This document shows, piece after piece, positions 32,501-44,500 of a stretch of 64,000 nucleotides of DNA. Made by a program: the position numbers and the translations under genes. The stretch is from NCBI RefSeq assembly GCF_035083965.1, contig NC_089738.1, positions 7,113,734-7,177,733 of the forward strand, read 5' to 3'. Every line of letters begins with the position of its first letter. Within the stretch, counting starts at the first letter, position 1. The notes under the pieces are model-generated. The model was given only the letters and a program-made list of their open reading frames with translations, did not search any database and was not told where the DNA came from. The DNA comes from Branchiostoma lanceolatum (Eukaryota; Chordata; Leptocardii; Amphioxiformes; Branchiostomatidae).

Positions 32501-35500
32501 CTCCGCAAACACCACGTGGCTGGCAGCTGTCAATGTCAACCCCTGGGGGAAGAATGCAATCTGGTTGAAGTCAATCGTATAAAGAAAATATCAGGCACAC
32601 AAAGGCAGAACTTAGCGGATCACAAAAGTTGCTAGCATCACACTATAGTATGACCGGGCTTGAAAATTCATTTTTGGGAATAGGTGCACCTCCATTAATA
32701 TTACTCCGCAACTTTGAAAAACAGTGTGCTTGAGAGATCTCTAGTGCAGCACCTTCCAGGTATGCAGTACCTGTATCCAATGGCCTCAAAATATCTAAGT
32801 GCACTGGTGCACCCAGTCGAAAACTCAGGTACACTGGTGCACCCACATTCGAAAATTATGTGCACTGGTGCACCCACAGTCGAAAATTAGGTACACAAAA
32901 GTGCACATACACCCAATATTTCATGCCCTGTATGATTGTTTCATCAACATTCAAACATGTTCAAGCGACACACTTTGCGCTTACATGCACCACACTCGAA
33001 TGCATCAAAAGTTTGTCTACCATGACCACTTCATGATGATTCTTTGCTTACCGTCCCTGCAGCTAGAATACTCAGCACTGCAACTTTGATACTTGGGTCT
33101 CCTTGAAATTGTTGCACAAGGTGCTGTAAAGAGGAAGGAAAGAAAAAAAGTCTTCAGTTAATTTGGACTCACCTGTCTATCTACATAACATTGTCAAAAT
33201 GCTATTTTAGGAAATATCATTATGCTAGTCCAACTTCAACATTTTTCTCCTTACAAATTGAACAATACACAACAAAATGCCAGCAATGATTTTTTTGTTG
33301 TCCTTTAAAATCAAGACTTTAAAAATTGCTTTTTTCTGTGCTTTTAATCAGCAGATATTACCCTAAGAATAATATCTGCTGTAAAGTCCAGAAAAGACCA
33401 TTTTTCAAGTCTTGATATTAGAGGACAACGTAAGTGTACGTGCACCTTCAAGAATGATACTGACGTTTTATTTGAAGGAAATGCAAGGCTTACATTTCCT
33501 TCAAGTAAAACGTCAATATCATTTATGAGGGTGCACGTACATGTACAAGTAACCATATCTAACACATTTGATGTTATAAATAGTATATGCATGTAACTTG
33601 ATATACACAGATCTTTCAACTACACTTTTTACTTAAACTTAAAGACCATTAACATTAATCCACCGGGTTACATAAATCCGCCACTTTGAAAAACAGTAGG
33701 TTTCAGAAATCTCTAGTGCTGCACCCCCAGGTATGCACTGTTTAGATATACATGTACAGGTGTGGAGTGCATTAAACTGGGGGACGTTGGGTTGGAGATC
33801 TGTTTGGACGTTTCTTTTCGGGGCAGTGGAATTATATGTATGTACCCTGGTGAATCACGTTAGTAGATGTTGAACCTACCGTTCTCTCTGCACTAGGTAC
33901 AGATCCATCGATCCGTATGTACTTGACCTTGCTGTGGATGAGGGTCTGGGTGACGGCCTGTAACATGTGTTTGTGGTGACCAAACACAATGAACTTCATG
34001 GACTCATTTTCCAGTAGAACCTTGATGTACTCTTGCACAGACCCTGCCTAAGGAAGACATGTTGAGTAAAGTCATTGACATGAGCTCTTGAAAAAGACAA
34101 TACATTATGGTAATGACACGTAAATTATATTATATGCATGCAGTACCGGTACATTTTTGACCTATTCCATTTTTTTTTAAATTTTAAAAGATTTAACGGT
34201 TCTTGGTGGATGTCAATGTGCAGATGCAGGACCTCTGGACTAGTGTTGCGTACCTAAACGTAACATCAGGTATATACAGGTAGACAGGTCCGGACCTATA
34301 CCTGTACCTGTACCCGAACAACTTTACAAATTAATATGACTTGTTCAATAATGACAGAAACATTAATAAGCTGTTAACAACTTGTAAGTTAATAACTAGG
34401 TGTCCTACAGGTGTCCTTGCTACTAGTATCAAAACTCCCGGCCTGCCTGAATGATCTGTTGCATATTAGTTACACTGTCCTAAGGTGTCACTTTGGTCAC
34501 GTTTGGTGTCGCATGAGGCCATGAGGAGATCAGTCACAAAATAAGCATGGACTCGGTGTAAATTAAATATCAGTACAGTACTGGTATTTCATGATCCGGT
34601 ATTTTGGACCTGTACCTTATCGATTTTCAAAGTACAGTACCGGTACACAGTACCGGTACGCAGCACTACTCTGGACACCCTGCCACTACACTACCACGAT
34701 GCAACTTAACGCGACTGTAACACAATATAGCATCCCCAACTAGTACCTTGGCCAGTGCGGTGGTGTGGTACCATTCTACCATGAGCTGACGGAGGAGGAA
34801 GCTGGGGTTGTCAGTCATTCCTGGCTGGTCATGTGATTGAGGCACAGCACCTCGACCAATCAGGTCTCTCCATTCGCCTGCCAGCTTGTCCAACTCCTTT
34901 GTGTGACACATGAATAAATTTCAACACATGAATAAATTTCATTAATGTTGCTAAAATCTAAGAATAAAATCTAGTCAATGTTCACATTGTATGTAAATAT
35001 CTTATTGCTGTTGTTTGAAACAAAAAAAGCCTCCAAGCATATAACATCTAGTAGTACTAAGTAATTCCACCAAGGTACATAATTCCGCCACCCTGAAAAG
35101 ATACGTCCAAACAGATCTGCAACCCAACGTCCGCAAGTATGATGCACTCCTGTATATCTTAACTGTACAGGCCTGGGGGGTGCTGCACTAGAGATCTCTC
35201 AAACCCGCTGTTTTTCAATGTGGCGGATGTACGTGACCCGGCAAATTAATGTTAATGGAAGTTACACTTTGTGCTTCCTGGAGAATGTTACAATCAGCTA
35301 CTAGTAAGTGAACATTCTAAACTTAAAGGTCAATCTAAAAAAGAGGAGAAAAATGCTGAAATCACCTTTTTATGCTGCCCCTCGGGTACATCAAAAGGAA
35401 TCCTCTGTCTTCTTTTGGGAGGAAGCTGGGTAAGGACCTATAGGATAAAAAGCAATGATAGCAATTAACTGATATAATTATCAGATATATGAGCAGTGCT

Positions 35501-38500
35501 GCGTACAAGGTACAAGTAAAAAAAACCTAAACGTCTGGAAACAAGTCCAGACTTGCAAAAAAATATCTGTAGCTTATATTCTCCTATTTGTTCTAAACCA
35601 TCTAAAACCTTCCTTAGATCGTGAAACTTGCACTGGATGAAGATGAAAACATTGCTGTTTTTGTATTCATAACTGAGCTTTTGTGTATAATACTTACTGT
35701 ATATAATTTTGCATGTATATTTTTCAAATTGCATGTAAAATATATGCCAACATGCAATTTTATGTGTAACCCCAAAAAAATATTCCTAGCACACATGTGC
35801 CATGGAGTCAGGTCTGGACTTATAAGTCTGGACCTGAACCTGAAACTCTGGACTTGAGTCAGGAGCTGAACCTGAACACGAGTTTAGGTACACAGCACTA
35901 TATATGAGTGGGCAGTTGTGAATGTTGCAGTATGCAGTACAGAGACCAAGCTTAAAAACATGCATAAACCTTAAGCTTTATTACGCTCTTAACCTTCTCC
36001 CTGCTGCCTAACTCTGTAACCAATAGAGAACAGGGTGCCAAATGGCTACTTCAGTGTGATAAAGGTTAAAGGGCATCTAGGATGTGCCTATGAAGTCATA
36101 ATATGTCACCTGGGCCTTCAGTCTGCGAATCATGAGAGGTTGTAGATTACTGTGAAGTTCTGCGAGATTGGAAGCTCCACTGTAAAACAGAGTGATGACA
36201 TGGTATTGCAGTATTAATCAACATAGAAGAAGGAGAAGAAGAAGAACTTTATTGTGCAACAATTGTAACGGGTACAATGTATGGTAATTTGTAGATAGTA
36301 CATAACAATTGACTTTTTCTAATATTTAACGATTTCAAAGAACTTATCTATAACATATGCACATGTGTTTTCGATCACGCCATGCCTAGAAGCAACACTG
36401 GACTGGAGGCTGGTCGAAATTCAGAGTTACGATTTGACACTCTGAGGGGACCCTCTAGAAAGCTCTCAACTCGCAAGTTCTGCCAAACGTAGGACCTTAC
36501 AAATACATAACACCTGAGGAGTGGTAACTCCTTCTTCCCAATTTTGCAATCCTCCCAGATTCTGCCTCAAGCCCAACCCTGAACCAATGACCTCATTCTA
36601 ACAAATTAACATCGTAAACCAGTCATAACTGTTGTTGTATTTTCTGTTTATGGGTAAGTTCCCAGAATTTTATTCCACACACCGACAACTAATCTACCGT
36701 ACTTGTTCCCAGAACCTATTATAAGACCACATTTTATTGCCAGAAATGTAATCTACGACTTTTCCTGGACCCTGCTATAGGATCACGCGATGTAGCCAAA
36801 AACCTACTTGGTGTCCCAGCGCGAGAATCTGCCGAAGAACTGTCGGTGGGCGTTGCAGTAACGCTTGGAGAACTGAGTCCAGGTGCCAAACTTCCCCGGT
36901 AGGAGGGCGTCCACTTGTGGGAACAGCTAGGGAGGAACAACATTAACAGCAACAAGTTATAAACAAACTGTATGTTCTGAAAGTTTGACAGAGCTGGTTG
37001 AATGTTGATTTTACATATGGAGCAGTTCTTAAAAAATCAAGTTCATATGTTATTTGTGACAAAAGCTCTTTAACAAGCTGAAAATGGCCACTGTGATACA
37101 ATACTTAAACACTGGACCAATACAATGCATTAAAGCAAGAGACGCTGAAATTTGTTTGCCTCCTTAGCAGGCCATACGAGTCAGGCTTTTTTTCTGATGA
37201 CATATCAAGTCTATTTCACTGGTTTTCTTGTGGCTGCGCAGCAAGTGAGTGCAATAGAACTGACGTATTGTCAGTTTGTACAGTTTGAGCTCAAAAGGCC
37301 AGAATTGGAGAGCCTAATAAGTAAGTAGGGAGACTAGAAATTTGTATGGATGATATGTAAATTAGCACCCCAATCTCTGGTGTACGTTTCATCTCGCAGC
37401 AAGCAAAAAATACCCTGAGACATGGACTCAAAGTCTGCACTATAGTCACATGCTCACTCAAGCAACATGTAGGGATGACTTTTTTCTTCGCTTTTCCCCT
37501 TCCCAAAGTTCTCACCTCAGCTGGCCTGGCCAGTGCAGGAGTCCCTGTGAGTAGGAGAGCCCGGCTGGCCTGCTTCACCAGCGGTACCAGACCCTTGGTG
37601 CGGACAGCCTGCCTGTTCTTCAGGTAGTGGGACTCGTCAACTATTATCACCTGACAAAGAGAGAGAGAAACACAACTTTACACTTCAAGCAAACTAAGAT
37701 TATATGTTTGAACCTTATGTCCTCTATTGTCCTCAAACTACATAATTATGGCACATGTAGAAACATTAACGATATTCCACAAATAAGGCATGGAAAATAT
37801 TTGGCTTTATAACTGATAAAAAGTGCAGTGTATTAATGGATTTAAATCAGTGCTTCCAAATATGTGATGTAGATGTAGGTTGCTAATATGTATGTGTAAT
37901 GTTGTCAGACTGTACACTAATACAAAAGTGAATATTTCCATTACAATGGCAGAGTAAGGACATCATATAGGACTATAATGTCCTTGCATGACATGGATCT
38001 TAAGTGACGCAAGATCTTTGAAGTAGGATTGTGTCTTAGAGCCATCAAAAATGCTGCTGGCTATCACTAGTATCAGCTTCAAGGAAGGAGGAAGGACTGT
38101 TCATCCTGACTCACCTGAAAGTTTTGGTCATGAAGAGCCTTCATGAGTGGCTGATCCACTCTCTGAATCAGTCCATAGCCTAGGATGGTCACCTGGGCTG
38201 TGGCAATGTTCCTGTAACAAAAGTGTTGAAGGTTCATTCCTATTCATATATGATAAGTAAAATAATTTCTCTTGGCCAAGTTGGCCTATTTCATTCAGTA
38301 AGGTTTGAAACTTTGGCTTTGATTCCTTTTTTTCCCTACAACATGGTATAGAGAGCATTATAGCCACGAATAGAGATGATTACTAACTTAAAGATAGCCT
38401 ATAATTATTCAAGTATAAAACTATACATAGTACTCCAGTACAGTGACTAATCAGTGATTAAGGTTAGTGTCCTAAGGACACTGTCCTTGCATCTTGAGAA

Positions 38501-41500
38501 GATGGTAGAACCTATACAAGATACATCTTGAGAAGATGGTGTCACCTAGATACTACATACATCTTGAGAAGATGATGGCATCTAGATAATGTGGTGGCAA
38601 CTAGATACTGTCTTGTGTTAATGTTGTTGACTGTTCCATTACCTGATGTCATCCCTGGAGCTGACCACATGTATATCTGTGGGCTCCAGGTCCGGTACCC
38701 ACCGCTCCAGCTCCTCCACCCACTGGTACCTCAGGGACGACGGTACCACCACCAACACCGGCCACTCCTGTCTGTAGTGGTACGCCACCGCTATGGCCTG
38801 CAGGGTCTTTCCTAGGCCCATCTTTGTAACGAGATAGAAGATTTTGTTTAGTTTGTGAATTTTGATACCCTTTTAGCCATATGGCAGTCTTACAGTGTTC
38901 TGTATCTATATCTGTAACTTATATGCATAATGTATCGCCGGTATAACTACCCTTCAGCGTAACACACCAGCTTAACCGTTAACGGTTAGAATAAAATCAT
39001 ACATTATTACCATTCATGAAATCATACCAACTGTTTGTTTTGTATGATTTGTATTGCACACCCTGTAAACCGTCTCATGGCATAAAACACCAGGTTTGTA
39101 CTGAAGAGTGCAAGCTGCACATTCGGACAGATTTACTTGATTCACTCACACCGGGATGGACCCCTGCTCTTTTCGATATGTGTGGTGGGTTTACCGGATA
39201 TGCAATAGAAAGAAAAGAAAAAAAACTTGGAGCAGTTGTTTACTCAGGTATTTAAGTTTTTAACCACAAATTTCAACTATTTCATATCCGGGAAGCTACT
39301 TACCTCATCACCTATCAGGCATCTGGAACAATAGAAGAGACAAATTATAATATACAATGATTATAATGAACATTGTAAACGACAATAGATGTTCAGATAG
39401 GAAAGATGATTTCGAAAATTTATCATATTTGATATGTCCCGACTGTAACGTTACTGGACGTTTTATCGTGCAAAAAAATATCAGGGAGCTTGGGAAACGT
39501 TTAATTATTATTTCATATGATTCATATTCTTGTTACTAATATCAATAGTAAATCTACGTTTTCTAATAGTCGGCATTTGGGCGGAGCTCAAATTGGTTAA
39601 TTATATGCGTGAACCCTGACCTGCGAGTCACGTGATTCCGTCAGTCTAGTTCGTCGATAGAACGTTTCGAGCTCTACAGGAAAGAATCGGAAAGAATTGT
39701 TGTTGAGACCCTACTTCGTCATGGGGAAGCATAAGAGAGTACGGATGTGTCCGGGATGCGGCCAGGATCTCACCCTGCACCCTGGTGGAAAAGGAAACAA
39801 GAACTGCACAGGCCTGCCTCCTCCTCCCCCCATGAAGGAGCCAGCGGACGCTCAACACGTGCCGAACCCTCCCCTCGTGCCGAATCCTCCGCTCGTGTCG
39901 CCGCCCGTCCAGAGCCCAGCGCAGGGCGCGTCGGCTGCCGAGCCCACCACGGCGGAGCTAGAAGCCCGGAAGAAGGAGCTAACGGACAAGCTAGCACGGG
40001 TACAGTTGGCCCGGGAGGTCGCCCTGTTAGAAGCCGAGCTTCAGAACGCACAACTCGGCTTGGTCGGCCTCCCAGGGACCCCGGCCGGTCCCGCAGGCGC
40101 CACCGGGACTAGCCACACCGTCCCACCACCCCCGCCAGCCGGAGTCAATCCAGCCCTTCCCGTGACCGTCCCCACTCCCCTGCCGGCCCCTCCTGCAGGC
40201 GTCAGGAACGTGACCGTCCCCACTTTCCCGGTGACCCCTCCAGCAGGCATCGGGAACTTCGCCCAAGTATCACCCCCCTCCGCAACCGGCATCAACACGG
40301 CCATCCCTCACAGCTTGACTTCCCAGCATCTCGGCGCCACAGCCGGCCTGGGCCCGGCGGATCTCACGCTACAGCAGTTAAGAGACAACGCTTCTCTGCA
40401 GGACGCCGTGCAGCACAGATACGGAGACATGCTCGCCGGCGCGAAAACAAAGAAGTCCGAAGGTAAGCATTTGTCGCCAGAGTCGTTCGTGTATAACATT
40501 GACTCCGCGGACCCGAAGGTTTATAATGACCTTGCTCTCGACGAGTTCTTCTCCGGAACCATGGTGTTGCTGCAAACACCTGGCATGCCTGACTGGGAGT
40601 GGAGGGGTCGGCTTCAAATATTGCAGTTCATGTGCGACCAGTTGGAGAGTTACAGATGGGAGGTCGTTCGGAGTTTCCACGCCGCCGCGGTGAACATGGC
40701 GTTGCGCTTCCCGGGAACATGGTCGCATGACTGGACCACCATCAAAGCGAAATTCTTTTCCATGAAAAAACAACAGCTCAGGCCTCCTAGCCCTGTAAAC
40801 AGTGGCGGAAACAGCTCCAGTAAGTCCAAGTCCCCTGCTTCTCGCGTGTGCTGGAAGTACAACAAACAAGAATGCACGTCCGCACGATGCCCTTATGGAC
40901 ATTTCTGCCGCTACTGTTGGGAGAAAGTGGACAAATCGTACAAGCATCCAGAGACGGAATGCGAGCGCAAGAAGTCGGATACAAAGCAGTTCCCCGGCTC
41001 GCAGGCCCCCGTCACCTCAGCCTGACAAACCCCCGCACCTCCCAGCACGGGGATCGTCTCAAAGGTCGGTGAAGACCCCGTGAGTTCGTTACAATTTTCT
41101 TTGCCTATGTTTATATCCAGAGATGTAGGCGACGTGCTCTATCCCTCAGTAGATAGTTTTCAGAATCCGAGCGAACAGGGCTCTGATAGTAGTTTTAATC
41201 CGTCCGCCGGACATTGCCATGATTATGATGAGTTTGAGTCTCTAATCTCGGGAGTGAAGTATGATGCTACGCACGGGTCGGACGATTCATTACCTGATGC
41301 GATAGGATCTCGAGACAGAAATGATTGTTTTGATGTTTTCCCCTCCCACGAGGGTGGCGCCGAGATGTACATTTCGGGGTTAACTTCCAGTTATGACAAT
41401 TCGTTTGAAACGCTTCCCACGGAAGCGAGAGGTGCTCTGACGCACAATTCGGACATTAGTTCTCTCGCCTCGACCCTAGCGGGCGATGAAACTTTCGTCA

Positions 41501-44500
41501 AGTCCCCCTCTCCCGAGGGCGGTGCCGTTGGGCACAATCCCAGGCGTAGCTTGCAGACTGCGACCTCGTTACCCTCCCACGAGGGTGGTGCTGTACGGCA
41601 CATCCCGGACAATGGCGTCACGGTTGGCGTCCGCGACGAGACTTTCCGCACGATCCCCTCTCACATCCCGGACTGTGGTTTCTCGTCTTCCCCTGCAACT
41701 CGCCTTGAGTTATTACGCGTACCTCCCCATCGCGAGGGTGACGCTCCTCTGAGTGGCTCGGTTTCTCCCGTTCACCCCACGCTCTCGTGCTATCGGGACT
41801 GGCATAACAGGGTGAGACGGTCAGGCGTCCACAACTTTCAGGGCGCACGGATACCCGTCCCCAGCAGGCTCAACATCGCCGCCTGGCGACGCCTTCTGGA
41901 AGGACATCATGACACTGATCTCTGTGATCTGTTAGAATTCGGCTTCCCTGTGAATTACGAGAGCCCGGCACTTCCGGTCGTTCCACATACGAATCACCCT
42001 TCCGCACTGCAATACGCGACCCACGTTGACCGCTATGTTCAGACGGAGCTATCGCACGGCGCTACCATAGGACCGTTGTCGCAGAATTTTTTCGATTTAA
42101 CATTGACATGCAACCCCTTGCAAACAGTTCCCAAAAAGGGTACAACAGATCGTCGTGTTGTGGTAGATTTAAGCTATCCACAGGGCGTGTCCGTCAACGA
42201 CGGAATTCCCACAGGAACTTACCTGGGTGTTGCCCGCCGACTGCGATACCCTTCTATCGATGACTTTGTAGCGTTAGTAGTGTCTCATGGCCCGGGTTGT
42301 TTGATGTTTAAGAGAGACTTACGTCGAGCCTACAGGCAGTTGTTCGTCGATCCCGGGGACTACCATCTCCTAGGGTACTGCTGGCGTGGTCGCACGTACA
42401 CGGACGTAGTCTTCCCCTTCGGCATGCGGACCGCGGCTCAAGCGTGCCAACGCGCGACGGACGCCGTTACATTCGTCTACAACAGGCTCGGGTTCTCGTG
42501 CGTGAACTACTTGGATGATTTCGGGGGAGCGGACTCGCCTTCACGGGCCGCAGCGGCCTACGACGAACTCGGGCTACTCCTGCAGCATCTCGGCCTGGCC
42601 GAGGCTGAGGATAAAGCGTGCCCTCCGTCCACCCGCATGACGTTCCTGGGCAGAATCCTGGACTCCGTGCGGTTCACTATCGAGGTGACCCCTGAGCGCC
42701 TGGCAGACACCATGACGGAGTTGCACTGCTGGTCTTCCAAATCTCGCGTATCCCGCCGAGAAGTTGAGTCCTTACTGGGCAAACTCCATTTCGTCGCCTC
42801 GTGCGTGAGGCCGGGTCGGCTCTTCGTTTCCCGTATGATCGCGTTTCTTCGGCGCTACCATGATCGTCAGCAGAGAATGACAATCGACGACGAATTCCGC
42901 AAAGATCTGCAATGGTGGGCCACCTTCTTGCCCTCCTACAACGGCGTGTCATTGATCCCGCAGGCAGGCTGGTCCGAACCTGACGCGGTCTTCAGCTCGG
43001 ATGCCTGCCTCTCCGGCTGCGGCGGTTTCCTTCATGGCACGGGCGAGTACTTCCACGCAACATTCCCGGCGTCTATTCTCGCGTTGCAACCTTGCATTAA
43101 CAGCTTGGAACTGTTGTCTATCCTGGTGTGTGCCCGGTTGTGGGGCAAGCACTGGGCCGGCAGTCGCATCGTCGTCATGTGTGACAACGAGGCCTCCGTT
43201 ACCGTCTTGAACTCCGGAAAAAGTCGCTCTACCTTTCTCCAAGCTTGCCTACGCGACCTATGGTTGTGCGCCGCTTCGGGACAGTTCGAACTCAGAGCTA
43301 TCCACATCCCTGGCCTGGACAATAGACTCGCCGACCATCTCAGCCGCTGGTCAACCTCCAATTATCATCCGAACGAATTCCAGCGTCTCACGGCAGGGCA
43401 GCACACCTCCCCGGCGGACGTCACCGCTCAACACTTCGAGCTACTGACATTGTTGTAACTTTTCCAGATCACCCGTCGCCCCTGCATCTGCTGGATTCCG
43501 AGGTCGAGGCCGCGAAGAAATCGGCGTTCGCGGCGGGCACTCATGCCAACTTCAGGACTCAGTGGAGAGCCTTCCTCCTGTTCTGTGAGTTCTTTCACCT
43601 TCCTTCCCTGCCCACCGACACGAAGACCCTGACACGCTACGCACAGTTTCTCACCCGCTCCATGAAGAGCCCGAACAGCGTACAGATTTATGTGCACGGG
43701 GCACGGATGCTCCAACGATTCCACGGTTTCGAACCCCCTCCTGCCAACGCGTTCGACTTACGGCTCGTCATGACCTCCTTCCGTCGACACGCCCCCCACA
43801 TCCCGCAGCGGAAGCTGCCCATTACTCCAGCCATTCTACTACGTATCCGTGCGGTACTAGACCTGACGAGACCCTTGCATGTCACACTGTGGACAGCCTT
43901 CTGCATCGCATTCTTTACCCTACTCCGTAAATCCAACCTTGTCCCGAAGTCGCAGGTGTCCTTCGACGCAACTAAGCACCTGACTCGCCAGGCCATTCAG
44001 GTCTCAGAGGACGGTTTGCTAGTACACGTGTCTTGGTCCAAGACCATCCAGTTCCGTCAGAAGGTGCTCCTCCTACCAGTACCGGCGCTGCCAGGACACC
44101 CACTCTGCCCTAAACAAGCGTTCATCAGCATGTGCGACATGATCCCTGCCGACCCGGCCTCGCCCGCCTTCCTGGTCCCTGACAAAGGCGGAGGACTGGT
44201 GTCGCTGACACATGATACACTGGTCTCACATCTAAAGACCCTCCTTTCCGTCGCCGGGCTCCCTCCGGGCAGCTACTCAGGACACAGTTTCCGGCGAGGC
44301 GGTGCAACCTACGCCTGGCACTGCGGTGCAGACCCGCAACTGATCAAGTTACTCGGGGACTGGTCCTCGGACGCGTTTCAGGCCTACCTCAACTGCAGCT
44401 TTCAACAGAGGCACGCCTTCGCTCACCTTCTAGCGGACAGAATACAGAACGGTCTTCTGGACCCTTCCTTGTAGACTCTTAGCCCACGCTCCGCAGCAGT

